NCBI RefSeq assembly: GCF_000745265.1
Contig: NZ_JQNN01000001.1
Coordinates: 434,001 to 498,000, forward strand
DNA: 64,000 bases
Source: Massilia sp. 9096
GTDB taxonomy: Bacteria > Pseudomonadota > Gammaproteobacteria > Burkholderiales > Burkholderiaceae_D
Direction of reading: 5' to 3'
Translations under genes and position numbers: made by a program
Part shown: positions 34,520 through 45,221 of the stretch, in pieces
How positions within the stretch are numbered: position 1 is the first letter of the stretch
Layout of the letters: each line of letters starts with the position of its first letter
Notes under the pieces: model-generated
Databases searched by the model: none
Seen by the model: only the letters and a program-made list of their open reading frames with translations
Told to the model about the DNA's origin: nothing

Positions 34520-36193
34520 ATGCGCATCCCGCAACTCCAGACCGGCACCAAAATCCTCGGCGCCTTCGCCCTCGTCTCGGCCGCGATCGTGATCATGTCG
34601 ATCGTCTCGCTTTGGCGCATGCAGAGCGCCGATGCCGTCACGAGCGACCTGGTCAACAACAAGCTGGCGCGCCAGCAACTCACCTCCGAGCTGCTGGGCT
34701 TGGTACGGCTGAACGGCGTGCGCGCCATATCGATCGCGCGCAGCGACAGCCTGGAGGCCGGCGACTACTTCCAGGGCCAGCTGGCGCAGGGGGAAAAAGA
34801 AGCCGCCGCGCTCGAGTCGCGTCTCGGCAAGCTGGCGACGAGCGCGGGCGAACACGCGCTGGTCGAGCGTGTCAACCTGGACAAGGTGGCCTACCTCAAG
34901 GTGCGCCAGCAGGTTTTCCAGGCCAAGGACCTCGGCAAGACACAAGATGTCTAACAGATGACGGCGAACCAGCTGGCCAGGTCCTTCGATGCCTACACGG
35001 GTTCGCTGGACAAGCTGCTGGCGGCGCAAACGCGTCAGGCCCAGGCGATGGCCAGCGCGTCGAGCGGCGCGTTCGCGCTCAGCCGTGTGCTGTTGCTGGC
35101 GCTTGGCGGCGCAGCGCTGCTGGCCGGCGGCGCGACCGGCTGGCTGCTCACGCGCAGCATCGTGACCCCGCTGCAGCATGCGGTCGCGCTGGCCGAACGT
35201 GTCGCCGCGGGTGACCTCAGCACCACCATCGCGCATGCACGCGGGGACGAGATCGGCAGGCTGTTCGACGCGCTCAACCATATGACCGGCGGCGTGTCCG
35301 CCACGGTGGTGCGGGTGCTGGACAGCGCGCGTCTGATCGATGGCGCATCGGCCGAGATCGCGGCCGGCAACCGCGACCTGTCGGAACGTACCGAGCGCCA
35401 GGCAGGCAGCCTGAATGCGACCGTGCAGTCGATGGTCGAGTTGACCGAGGCGGTGCAGAAGAACCACCTGAACGCCCACGACGCCAACATGCTTGCGCTG
35501 GCCGCCTCCGACGTGGCGCAGGCGGGCGCGAATGCGGTCGCACACATGGTCGAGCGCATGGACATGATCCGTTTGTCCGCCGCCAAGATTGCCGATATCA
35601 CGACGATGATCGACGGGATCGCGTTCCAGACCAATATCCTCGCCTTGAACGCGGCGGTTGAAGCGGCCCGTGCCGGCGCGGAAGGTCGCGGCTTTGCGGT
35701 GGTGGCGAATGAAGTGAGGAATCTCGCCCAGCATTCGGCATCGGCTGCCAGGCAGATCAAGACGCTGATCGGGGAGTCGCTGGGCGCCATCGAATCCGGC
35801 GCCGACATTGCCGGTGCGGCGGGCAGCACCATGCGCCAGATCCTCGAGCGCGTGCGTCAGGTGGCAGACTTGCTGGCGGCAATCGATGCGGCCAGCGCGG
35901 GACAGGCGCAAGGCATTGCCCAGGTGCGCCGCGTGATCGCCGAGATGGACCAGGCGACCCAGCAGAACGCCGCCATGGTCGAACAGGCCGCCGCTGCTGC
36001 CGAATCGATGCGTTCCCAGGCCGAACAGTTGACCGAAGTGGTCGGCACGTTCCGAGTCAACGCCGATGGGGCGCATGCCGCGTTCTTGCCGCCCGACGAG
36101 CTTGGGGCGGACTGGGAAGGGCATGAGCACGACGCCACCGCTTCGAGTCCGCCGGCGCGCAAGCTGGCGCAGGCGGTGCCTGCCCACGCCTGA
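34520..36193 (+). pseudogene. methyl-accepting chemotaxis protein interrupted by an in-frame stop
   Basis: One reading frame encodes a full Tar/Tsr-like chemoreceptor, broken by TAA at 34952-34954. The first half (from ATG 34520) has a transmembrane segment (TKILGAFALVSAAIVIMSIVSLWRM, in blocks) and a four-helix sensor region up to GKTQDV. The same frame resumes with [22 protein letters not shown], a second transmembrane segment, a HAMP domain ([24 protein letters not shown]) and the signalling hairpin [23 protein letters not shown], with flanking methylation helices. An ATG at 34958 could restart a sensorless protein. A single base change (for example from CAA or GAA) suffices. It may be a recent pseudogene, a sequencing error or a split receptor. 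Confidence 0.8.
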
Positions 36194-36205
36194 GCCGCCG
36201 CGCGG

Positions 36206-37411
36206 CTAGATCGCGGCCAGAGCGCGCGCCAGGTCGGCACGCTGGTCGTCGACGTGCTCGATGCCGACCGAGAGCCGGATCAGGCCGTCGCCGATGCCCA
36301 GGCGCGCGCGCTGCTCGGGCGGGATGGTCGCGTGCGTCATGATGGCCGGGTGCTCGATCAGGCTTTCGACCCCGCCCAGGCTTTCGGCCAGCGTGAAGAT
36401 CGCGCAGGCTTCCAGGAAGCGGCGTGCGCCGGCAATGTCCGTGTCGAGGTCGATCGAGACGATGCCGCCGTAGCCGTGCATCTGGCGCCGCGCCAGCTCG
36501 TGCTGCGGATGCGAGGCCAGCCCGGGGTAGACCACGCGCGCGACCTTGACCTGCTCTTCCAGCCACTGCGCCAGCGCCAAAGCGTTCTGGTTGCTGCGCT
36601 CGACGCGCAGCGCCAGCGTCTTGATCCCACGCAGCACCAGGAAGCTGTCGAACGGTCCCTGGATTGCGCCGACCGCGTTCTGGATGAAGCCGAGGCGCTC
36701 GCCCAGGCTCTGGTGGTGCGCTTGTTTGCCGACCACGGCCACGCCGCCGATCACGTCCGAGTGGCCGTTCATGTACTTGGTGGTCGAGTGCACGACGATG
36801 TCGATGCCCAGTTCCAGCGGACGCTGGTTGATCGGGCTGGCGAAGGTATTGTCGCACACCGAGAGGATGCCGCGCTCGCGGCACAACTGGCCGATGGCGC
36901 GCAAGTCGGCCAGTTTGAGCATCGGGTTGGTCGGGGTCTCGACCCAGACCAGCCTGGTCTCGGGACGCGCCGCCGCGGCCAGCGCCTGCGGGTCGGCCAG
37001 GTCGACGTAGCTGAATTCGTGGCCGGCGCTGTGGCGGCGCACGCGCTCGAACAAGCGATAGGTGCCGCCGTACATGTCGTCGCCGGCGACGACGTGCGAA
37101 CCGGCCGGCAGCAGCTCGAGCACGGCCGAGATCGCGGCCAGGCCGGAGGCGAAGGCGAAGGCGGCGCCGCCGCTTTCGATGTCGGCCACGCAGCGCTCCA
37201 GCGCCCAGCGCGTCGGGTTGTGCGAGCGCCCATAGTCCAGGCCCTTGTGCACGCCCGGGCTGTCCTGGACAAAGGTCGAGGTCGCGTAGATCGGCGGCAT
37301 TACCGCGCCGGTGCTGGGATCGGGCGCCTGGCCGCCATGGATCACGCGGGTGGCGAGCCGGCGCTTGCCGGCCTGGTCGGAATCGTCGCTGTGGTTCACT
37401 TGATCGCTCAC
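36206..37411 (-). CDS. trans-sulfuration PLP enzyme (cystathionine gamma-lyase or gamma-synthase type)
   Basis: 401-residue Cys/Met-metabolism PLP enzyme. Key blocks: YATSTFVQDSPGVHKGLDYGRSHNPTRWALE, with the Tyr/Arg that bind the cofactor phosphate; ASGLAAISAVLELLPAGSHVVAGDDMYGGTYRLFE; VWVETPTNPMLKLADL; SVCDNTFASPINQRPLELG; and HSTTKYMNGHSDV, containing the Schiff-base Lys. Its start overlaps the stop of the cystathionine beta-synthase gene by 4 bp, so the pair should convert homocysteine to cysteine (reverse transsulfuration). By context cystathionine gamma-lyase is most likely; family members often have gamma-synthase activity as well. Confidence 0.9.
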   Translation of the reverse strand: MSDQVNHSDDSDQAGKRRLATRVIHGGQAPDPSTGAVMPPIYATSTFVQDSPGVHKGLDYGRSHNPTRWALERCVADIESGGAAFAFASGLAAISAVLELLPAGSHVVAGDDMYGGTYRLFERVRRHSAGHEFSYVDLADPQALAAAARPETRLVWVETPTNPMLKLADLRAIGQLCRERGILSVCDNTFASPINQRPLELGIDIVVHSTTKYMNGHSDVIGGVAVVGKQAHHQSLGERLGFIQNAVGAIQGPFDSFLVLRGIKTLALRVERSNQNALALAQWLEEQVKVARVVYPGLASHPQHELARRQMHGYGGIVSIDLDTDIAGARRFLEACAIFTLAESLGGVESLIEHPAIMTHATIPPEQRARLGIGDGLIRLSVGIEHVDDQRADLARALAAI

Positions 37412-38832
37412 GTCAGTGTCCTGCGCAGGTGGTTGAGAAGGTCGAAGCGGGTGATCAGCCCGTAGAAATGGTCGCCGTCGGCGATGACGGCGGTCAAGCC
37501 GCGGTCGAGGATGTCGCGCAGCTCGCGCATGCGCGCGCCCGGGCGCAGGGTTTTCAGCTCGGTGGTCATGGTCGCCGACACCGGGGTCTGGAAGCGCTCG
37601 CCGCCGTTATCAAATGAGCTGGCGACGTGCAGCAGCAGGTCCGACTCGTCGATCAGGCCGACCAGCTTGCCCGCGTCGATCACCGGCAGCTGGGCCAGAT
37701 CGGCGCTCCTCATGCGGTTGAAGGCGGTGAGCAGGGTGTCGGACGGCGTCACGGTGACGACTTCGCCGTCGTCGAAGCGGCGCCCGATCAGGTCGCGCAG
37801 GTCGCCCAGCCGGGGCCGGTGCACCAAGCCCTGGTCGACCATCCAGCCGTCGCTGTAGACCTTGGTGAGATAACGGGTGCCGGTGTCGCACACGAAGCTG
37901 ACCACGCGTTTCGGCCTGGCTTGCGCGCGGCAGTAGCGCAACGCGGCGGCCAGCAGCGTACCGGTCGAGGAGCCGGCCAGGATGCCTTCCTGGCGCAGCA
38001 GTTCGCGCGCGGTATTGAAGCTTTCCTCGTCGTCGATCGAGTACGCCGTTCTGACGCGCGACAGGTCGGCGATGGCCGGGATGAAGTCTTCGCCGATGCC
38101 TTCCACCGCCCACGAGCCGGACACCTCGTTCAGTTTCCCAGTGTTGATATAGTCGGCCAGGATCGAGCCCTGCGGGTCGGCCAGCACGAATTCCAGGCCA
38201 GGCGCCACCTGCGCGAAATAGCGCGAGAGGCCGGTCAGCGTGCCGGACGAGCCGACCCCGACGACGATGGCGTCGACCTGGTGCCCCATCTGCGCCCAGA
38301 TCTCGGGGCCGGTGGTGGTCTCGTGCGTGCGCGGGTTGTCGGGGTTGTTGAACTGGTCGGCGAACCAGGCGCCGGGAATGTCGCGCGCGATGCGCGCCGC
38401 CATGTCCTGGTAGTACTCGGGATGGCCCTTGCCGACGTCCGAGCGGGTCAGGTGGATCTCGGCGCCGAGCGCCTTGAGGTGCAGGATTTTTTCGGAGGCC
38501 ATCTTGTCGGGCACGACCAGCACCACGCGGTAGCCCTTGATGCGCGCGACCAGGGCCAGGCCCAGGCCGGTGTTACCGGCGGTGGCCTCGACCACCGTGC
38601 CGCCGGGCTGCAGGCGGCCGTCGCTTTCGGCCGCTTCGATCATGGCGCGGCCGATGCGGTCCTTGATGGAGCCGCCGGGATTCTGGGATTCGAGCTTGAG
38701 GAACAGCTGGCAGGGGCCGGTGTCGATGCGGGTGACTTCGACCAGCGGGGTGTTGCCGATCAGCGAAAACAGCGCAGCGGACGACGAGGACGGAACTGAA
38801 GCGGGAATTGAAGCCGTTTGGGCAGCTTGCAT
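37408..38832 (-). CDS. cbs: cystathionine beta-synthase
   Basis: 474-residue fold-type II PLP enzyme condensing serine and homocysteine. The PLP lysine is K57 in NPGGSIKDRIGRAM; other family blocks are EATAGNTGLGLALVARIKGYR, VVGVGSSGTLTGLSRY and AGSSTGTLLAA. A catalytic domain of about 330 residues is followed by a C-terminal pair of CBS domains (DGEVVTVTPSDTLLTAFNRMRSADLAQLPVID and PVSATMTTELKTLRPGARMRELRDIL, in blocks), as in the yeast and human enzymes but without a heme region. It is the first gene of a two-gene minus-strand operon. An inverted repeat lies just upstream. Confidence 0.93.
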   Translation of the reverse strand: MQAAQTASIPASVPSSSSAALFSLIGNTPLVEVTRIDTGPCQLFLKLESQNPGGSIKDRIGRAMIEAAESDGRLQPGGTVVEATAGNTGLGLALVARIKGYRVVLVVPDKMASEKILHLKALGAEIHLTRSDVGKGHPEYYQDMAARIARDIPGAWFADQFNNPDNPRTHETTTGPEIWAQMGHQVDAIVVGVGSSGTLTGLSRYFAQVAPGLEFVLADPQGSILADYINTGKLNEVSGSWAVEGIGEDFIPAIADLSRVRTAYSIDDEESFNTARELLRQEGILAGSSTGTLLAAALRYCRAQARPKRVVSFVCDTGTRYLTKVYSDGWMVDQGLVHRPRLGDLRDLIGRRFDDGEVVTVTPSDTLLTAFNRMRSADLAQLPVIDAGKLVGLIDESDLLLHVASSFDNGGERFQTPVSATMTTELKTLRPGARMRELRDILDRGLTAVIADGDHFYGLITRFDLLNHLRRTLT

Positions 38833-38854
38833 GGTGCCTCCGATAACAGGACGT

Positions 38855-38880
38855 GCCGTATGAACAATGCATGATACGGC
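38855..38880. promoter_or_regulatory. inverted repeat upstream of cbs, possible operator
   Basis: GCCGTAT (38855-38861) and ATACGGC (38874-38880) form 7-bp arms around 12 bp, 22 bp upstream of the cbs start. No regulator is identified. Confidence 0.4.
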
Positions 38881-38911
38881 GATTCGGATCCACTTGCTTT
38901 GGCATGCCGCA

Positions 38912-38945
38912 AAGCCGGCACAGCGGTAATGTGCTGTGCCGGCTT
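38912..38945 (-). terminator. 13-bp inverted repeat after the royal-jelly family gene
   Basis: AAGCCGGCACAGC and GCTGTGCCGGCTT (38912-38924 with 38933-38945) pair perfectly around an 8-nt loop, downstream of the minus-strand stop at 38979. Only three T residues follow, so efficiency is uncertain. Confidence 0.6.
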
Positions 38946-38978
38946 GGACCGCGCGCGGTCAGGAGCGTTGAAAGCGCA

Positions 38979-40127
38979 TCACTCGGCCGGCTTGAATTTC
39001 CACAGCTGCGTCGGCAGCGACGGCGGCGCATCCTTCTTGAAGAAGGCGGAATCCTGGATGTGCGAGGTGGTCACGTAGATCGTACCGTCCGGGCCCTGGC
39101 CGAAGGTGTCCGGCCAGCGCAGGCGCGCATCCTGGACCACGGTGCGCAGGGCGCCCGACGGTCCCTGCGACAGGTCGCGTACCGAGACCGCATTGGTTTC
39201 CGGCGACGTCACGTACAGCAGGTTGCCGTTGCCTTTCGTCGCCTTGTCGCCGATCCAGAAGCCATCCGAGATGCCGACCTCGCCGAACGGCTGGACGTCG
39301 CCCGCCACGTCCTGGCCGGCGAAACCCTTGGACTCCAGGGCCGAGGCCTGGATGCGGTACAGCTTGTGGCCGGTCAGCGGCTTCCAGTACAGCCAGCCAT
39401 CCGGCGCGAGGGCGATGCTGTCGGCGGAGAACTGGACCTTGCGCCCGTCCGGATAGTGCAGCTCCTTGCCGTCGGTGTGCACCTGCACGCCTTTCTCGAT
39501 CTGGGTCGACGAATGGCCGTCGAGCACGCGCTTGGCCTTGCCGCTGGCCAGTTCGAGCACCACCAGGGCGCCGCGCTGGCCGGAATCGGTCATGAAGGCG
39601 AACTTGCCGTCACTCGAGAAGCGCACGTCGTTCAGGTAGGAACCGGGAATCGCGACCGACTGGTCGAACGCGTACACCTTGGCCACTTTATTGGTCGCGA
39701 GGTCGATCCGGACCAGCTTCGGCCCGCCCGGCACCAGGGCCTGGGTGGCCGGCGCGGCCGGATCGAGCACCCACACGCTGCCGTGACCGTCCGCCACCAC
39801 GCTCTGCACGCAGACGAAGTGGTCGGCCGGGCTGATCTCGTCGCCGGAAGCGTTGCGCCAGGCGTTCCAGCCGGCGTCGGGGTAGGGCTTGATCGAACCG
39901 TCCTTCATGACTTCGGCCACCGAGACCGGCGCGTCCTCGGTCCAGCGCGGGAAGTTGACGAAGATGCGGCCGGTTTCGCTCACGGTGACGCCGGTCACCT
40001 GGTGCCCGAACTTGGCGACCTGCTGCAGTGCCGGAGCGGCCGCTGCGGCCGAGGCGGGCAGGGCGGCCGTCATGCCGGCGCCCAGGCCGGCCAATGCGAA
40101 GGCGGCGATTACGGATTTAAGTTTCAT
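38979..40127 (-). CDS. exported major royal jelly/yellow family protein
   Basis: 382-residue exported protein starting at 40127 behind a GGAGG Shine-Dalgarno. The signal peptide is MKLKSVIAAFALAGLGAGMTAALPASA. The mature part is a beta-propeller of the MRJP/yellow type: QVTGVTVSETGRIFVNFPRWTEDAPVSVAEVMKDGSIKPYPD, a Cys-containing HFVCVQSVVADGHGSVWVLDPA, LNDVRFSSDGKFAFMTDSGQRGALVVLEL, and a final RWPDTFGQGPDGTIYVTTSHIQDS (all in blocks). Bacterial members are often labelled L-dopachrome tautomerase-related or SMP-30-like; their substrates are unknown. It lies between cbs and prpR without obvious link to either. Confidence 0.88.
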   Translation of the reverse strand: MKLKSVIAAFALAGLGAGMTAALPASAAAAAPALQQVAKFGHQVTGVTVSETGRIFVNFPRWTEDAPVSVAEVMKDGSIKPYPDAGWNAWRNASGDEISPADHFVCVQSVVADGHGSVWVLDPAAPATQALVPGGPKLVRIDLATNKVAKVYAFDQSVAIPGSYLNDVRFSSDGKFAFMTDSGQRGALVVLELASGKAKRVLDGHSSTQIEKGVQVHTDGKELHYPDGRKVQFSADSIALAPDGWLYWKPLTGHKLYRIQASALESKGFAGQDVAGDVQPFGEVGISDGFWIGDKATKGNGNLLYVTSPETNAVSVRDLSQGPSGALRTVVQDARLRWPDTFGQGPDGTIYVTTSHIQDSAFFKKDAPPSLPTQLWKFKPAE

Positions 40128-40234
40128 TATTATTTCCTCCCATAAAAATGCGACACGTGGTCTTGTCGAATTAATATTATGGTTGGGATCGCAATCCGGC
40201 TGGCGCACGCTAACCGTCCAGCCGGACCCGGCCT

Positions 40235-41863
<1,629 letters not shown>

Positions 41864-41909
41864 GTTTCAAGTGTAGTGCATTCCAGCCGCGCCATGTTTC
41901 AAGTGAAAC
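41864..41909. promoter_or_regulatory. probable PrpR-type operator: half-site plus perfect palindrome
   Basis: GTTTCAAGTG at 41864-41873 abuts the prpR start codon. A perfect palindrome GTTTCA-AG-TGAAAC lies at 41896-41909. The two left arms are 32 bp apart, about three helical turns. The same GTTTC/GAAAC words recur upstream of prpB. Confidence 0.6.
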
Positions 41910-42040
41910 GCTCGCGGGCTTTCCGGGAAGCTGACAAAACAGTGCCCGCCGTAAGAATCGGGTAAGCGGACCGCCGTAGGATCACCTCAGCCTGTCAATA
42001 AAGGCACTACTAAAAATCACGAGAATGATTGGAGACAAAA

Positions 42041-42397
42041 GTGGAACAAGATCTCGTTCAACGGGTCAAAAGCGACCCGAATTACCATAAGCTCGTCACG
42101 ACGCGCTCGCGCTACGGCTGGACCCTGGCCGTGCTGGTGCTGATCGCCTACTACGGCTTCACCCTGCTGAACGCCTTCGCCAAGTCCTTCATGGGCTCGC
42201 GTGTCGGCGAAGGCGCCATGTCCTGGGGCATTCCGCTGGGCCTGTTCGTGATCGTGTTCACGGTCGCCGTCACCGCCATCTACGTGCGCCGCGCCAACCG
42301 CGAATTCGACGCCCTGACCGAAGCGATCCAGCGCAACGCCGGCGCCGCCACCACCACCACCGCCACCGGCGCCGTCAAGCAGGAGAAAGCCGCATGA
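42041..42397 (+). CDS. DUF485 membrane protein
   Basis: 118-residue inner-membrane protein with two transmembrane helices (about 28-50, [22 protein letters not shown]; about 65-90, [22 protein letters not shown]). DUF485 proteins (YjcH) are encoded beside the acetate/propionate symporter ActP. GTG at 42041 is preferred because GGAG sits 6-9 nt upstream; the TTG at 42029 would place that Shine-Dalgarno inside the gene. The C terminus is a Thr/Ala-rich tail. It overlaps actP by 4 bp. A role in ActP function or stability is presumed from the conserved pairing only. Confidence 0.9.
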   Translation: MEQDLVQRVKSDPNYHKLVTTRSRYGWTLAVLVLIAYYGFTLLNAFAKSFMGSRVGEGAMSWGIPLGLFVIVFTVAVTAIYVRRANREFDALTEAIQRNAGAATTTTATGAVKQEKAA

Positions 42398-44055
42398 AGA
42401 ACCTGCTGCGCACCTGCTCCGCCCTGGCCCTGACGGCCGCCGCCGGCGCCGCCCTGGCCGCGCCCGACGTCGGCCAGACGGTCAAGCAAGCCACCAACTA
42501 CACCGCGATCATCATGTTCGCGGTGTTCGTCGTGCTGACCCTGTTCATCACCAAGTGGGCCGCCGCGCGCACCCGCTCGGCATCGGACTTCTACACCGCC
42601 GGCGGCGGCATCACCGGTTTCCAGAACGGCCTGGCGATCGCCGGCGACTTCATGTCGGCCGCATCCTTCCTGGGCATCTCGGCATCGGTGTTCGCCAACG
42701 GCTTCGACGGCCTGATCTACGCGATCGGCTTCCTGGTCGGCTGGCCGATCCTGACCTTCCTGATGGCCGAGCGCCTGCGCAACCTGGGCCGCTTTACCTT
42801 CGCCGACGTGGCCGCCTACCGCTTCGCCCAGAAGCCGGTGCGCAGCTTCGCCGCCGCCGGCACCCTGGTCACCGTGCTGTTCTACCTGATCGCGCAGATG
42901 GTCGGCGCCGGCCAGCTGATCAAGCTGCTGTTCGGCCTGGACTACTGGATCGCGGTCGTCATCGTCGGCGTGCTGATGATGGTGTACGTGCTGTTCGGCG
43001 GCATGACCGCCACCACCTGGGTGCAGATCATCAAGGCCGTGATGCTGCTGGCCGGCACGAGCTACATGGCGTTTGCGGTCCTGTCGCTGTACCACTTCAG
43101 CCCGAACGAACTGTTCGCCAAGGCCGTTGAAGTACACAGCAAGCACGAGGCGATCATGGGCCCGGGCACCTTCATCAAGGACCCGATCTCCGGCATCTCC
43201 TTCGGCATGGCGCTGATGTTCGGCACCGCCGGCCTGCCGCACATCCTGATGCGCTTCTTCACCGTTCCAAGCGCCAAGGAAGCGCGCAAGTCGGTGCTGT
43301 GGGCGACCACCTGGATCGGCTACTTCTACATCCTGGTGTTCGTGATCGGCTTCGGCGCGATCGTGCTGGTCGGCACCAACCCGGCCTTCCTGGACGCCGA
43401 CGGCAAACTGCTGGGCGGCGGCAACATGGCGGCCGTGCACCTGGCCAAGGCCGTGGGCGGCAACGTCTTCCTCGGCTTCATCTCGGCCGTGGCCTTCGCC
43501 ACCATCCTGGCAGTCGTGGCCGGCCTGACCCTGTCCGGCGCCTCGGCGGTGTCGCACGACATCTACTCGGTCGTCATGAAGCGGGGCCAGCCGGCCCCGG
43601 GCAGCGAACTGCGCGTCTCCAAGATCACGACGATGGTGCTCGGCCTGGTCGCCGTGTTACTGGGCATCGTGTTCGAGAAAGTCAACGTCGCCTTCATGGT
43701 GTCGCTGGCCTTCGCGATCGCGGCCTCGGCCAACTTCCCGGTGCTGTTCCTGTCCCTGCTGTGGAGCAAGTGCACGACCCGCGGCGCGACCATCGGCGGC
43801 TTCCTCGGCCTGGTCACGGCGCTGGGCCTGACCATCGTCTCGAAGTCGGTGTGGGTCGACGTGTTCCACAACAAGGATGCGATCTTCCCGTACACCTCGC
43901 CGGCGCTGTTCTCGATGATCGTCGGCTTCGTGGGCGTGTGGCTGTTCTCGATCACCGACAAGAGCCCGCGCGCGGCCATCGACAAGGCCGGCTTCGAGGC
44001 GCAGGAAGTGCGTTCGGAAACCGGTATCGGTGCTTCGGGCGCGACCGCGCACTAA
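42394..44055 (+). CDS. actP: cation/acetate (propionate) symporter ActP
   Basis: 553-residue sodium:solute symporter family permease with a cleavable signal ([18 protein letters not shown]) and about 13 transmembrane helices. Family blocks: [100 protein letters not shown] and [16 protein letters not shown], all in blocks. E. coli ActP takes up acetate and glycolate; the setting between prpR and prpB suggests propionate here. A strong terminator follows, so prpB needs its own promoter. Confidence 0.93.
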   Translation: MKNLLRTCSALALTAAAGAALAAPDVGQTVKQATNYTAIIMFAVFVVLTLFITKWAAARTRSASDFYTAGGGITGFQNGLAIAGDFMSAASFLGISASVFANGFDGLIYAIGFLVGWPILTFLMAERLRNLGRFTFADVAAYRFAQKPVRSFAAAGTLVTVLFYLIAQMVGAGQLIKLLFGLDYWIAVVIVGVLMMVYVLFGGMTATTWVQIIKAVMLLAGTSYMAFAVLSLYHFSPNELFAKAVEVHSKHEAIMGPGTFIKDPISGISFGMALMFGTAGLPHILMRFFTVPSAKEARKSVLWATTWIGYFYILVFVIGFGAIVLVGTNPAFLDADGKLLGGGNMAAVHLAKAVGGNVFLGFISAVAFATILAVVAGLTLSGASAVSHDIYSVVMKRGQPAPGSELRVSKITTMVLGLVAVLLGIVFEKVNVAFMVSLAFAIAASANFPVLFLSLLWSKCTTRGATIGGFLGLVTALGLTIVSKSVWVDVFHNKDAIFPYTSPALFSMIVGFVGVWLFSITDKSPRAAIDKAGFEAQEVRSETGIGASGATAH

Positions 44056-44072
44056 TCGATAAGCCATCTGAA

Positions 44073-44110
44073 ACCGTCGTCCCGGCCCATGCCGGCACGA
44101 CGGTTTTTTT
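44073..44110 (+). terminator. rho-independent terminator after actP
   Basis: ACCGTCGT/ACGACGGT (44073-44080 with 44097-44104) plus an inner CCGGC/GCCGG helix, followed by seven T residues. Confidence 0.85.
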
Positions 44111-44131
44111 ACGTCCTAGCTTCTCTTTGCT

Positions 44132-44177
44132 GTTTCGCTGTGCCGTTTCGGTGTTCCAGTTTGAAACATCGTGAAAC
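44132..44177 (+). promoter_or_regulatory. probable PrpR upstream activating sites for prpB
   Basis: Two GTTTCG words (44132-44137, 44145-44150) face two TGAAAC words (44162-44167, 44172-44177). The last is 75 bp upstream of the sigma-54 promoter, a normal enhancer distance. Confidence 0.6.
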
Positions 44178-44252
44178 GCTGCCACGCTCGCCTTGCTTGC
44201 CGCGTGCGCCCAAGTCCTTGAAAATCCAGCCTGTCGTGCCGTCGCGGCGATT

Positions 44253-44268
44253 GGCACGGTCCTTGCAA
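44253..44268 (+). promoter_or_regulatory. sigma-54 promoter of the prp operon
   Basis: TGGCACGGTCCTTGCA matches the -24/-12 consensus TGGCACG-N4-TTGC exactly, with GG and GC ten bases apart. It lies 44 bp before the prpB ATG and downstream of the PrpR-like sites. Confidence 0.88.
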
Positions 44269-44311
44269 ATACTGGGTGGTCATCCACGAATGCATCGAGA
44301 AAGGCAAGACC

Positions 44312-45202
44312 ATGAGCCAACCATCCGCAGGCGCCCGATTCCGCCTGGCCGTGCAGGAAGAGCACCCGCTGCAAGTCGTGGGCGCGATCAACGCCAACCA
44401 CGCGCTGCTGGCCAAGCGCGCCGGCTACCGCGCCATCTACCTGTCGGGTGGGGGCGTCGCGGCCGGGTCGCTGGGCCTGCCCGACCTGGGCATTTCCGGC
44501 CTGGAAGACGTGCTGATCGACGTGCGCCGCATCACCGACGTGTGCGACCTGCCGCTGCTGGTCGACGTCGACACCGGCTTCGGCGCCTCGGCCTTCAACG
44601 TCGCGCGCACCGTGCGCTCGCTGGCCAAGGCCGGCGCCGCCGCCTGCCACATCGAAGACCAGGTCGGCGCCAAGCGCTGCGGCCACCGCCCGGGCAAGGA
44701 AATCGTCAGCCAGGGCGAGATGGTCGACCGCATCAAGGCCGCGGCTGATGCGCGCCTCGACGACGACTTCGTGATCATGGCGCGCACCGACGCGCTGGCG
44801 GTCGAAGGCCTGGACAAGGCGGTCGAGCGCGCGGTGGCCTGCGTCGAAGCCGGCGCCGACATGATCTTCCCGGAAGCGATCACCAGCCTGGAGATGTACA
44901 AGCGCTTCAAGGAAGCGGTCAAGGTGCCGATCCTGGCCAACATCACCGAGTTCGGCGCGACGCCGTTGTTCACGGTGGACGAGCTGCGCGGCGCCGACGT
45001 CGACATCGTGCTGTACCCGCTGTCGGCCTTCCGCGCGATGAACAAGGCGGCCGAGAACGTCTACACCGCGATCCGCCGCGACGGCACCCAGCAGAACGTG
45101 GTCGACACCATGCAGACGCGCGCCGAACTCTACGACCGCATCGACTATCACAGCTTCGAGCAGAAGCTCGACGCGCTGTTCGCCCAGAACAAGACGAAAT
45201 AA
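44312..45202 (+). CDS. prpB: methylisocitrate lyase
   Basis: Cleaves 2-methylisocitrate to pyruvate and succinate, the last step of the methylcitrate cycle. The start at 44312 ([11 protein letters not shown]) yields 296 residues, the usual PrpB length, and has GAGAAAGG upstream. Isocitrate lyase superfamily features: [23 protein letters not shown], the metal-binding [26 protein letters not shown] carrying the catalytic-loop Cys, [20 protein letters not shown], and [20 protein letters not shown] (in blocks). First gene of the sigma-54 controlled operon. Confidence 0.97.
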   Translation: MSQPSAGARFRLAVQEEHPLQVVGAINANHALLAKRAGYRAIYLSGGGVAAGSLGLPDLGISGLEDVLIDVRRITDVCDLPLLVDVDTGFGASAFNVARTVRSLAKAGAAACHIEDQVGAKRCGHRPGKEIVSQGEMVDRIKAAADARLDDDFVIMARTDALAVEGLDKAVERAVACVEAGADMIFPEAITSLEMYKRFKEAVKVPILANITEFGATPLFTVDELRGADVDIVLYPLSAFRAMNKAAENVYTAIRRDGTQQNVVDTMQTRAELYDRIDYHSFEQKLDALFAQNKTK

Positions 45203-45221
45203 GCCAACGAGGAGACACGAC

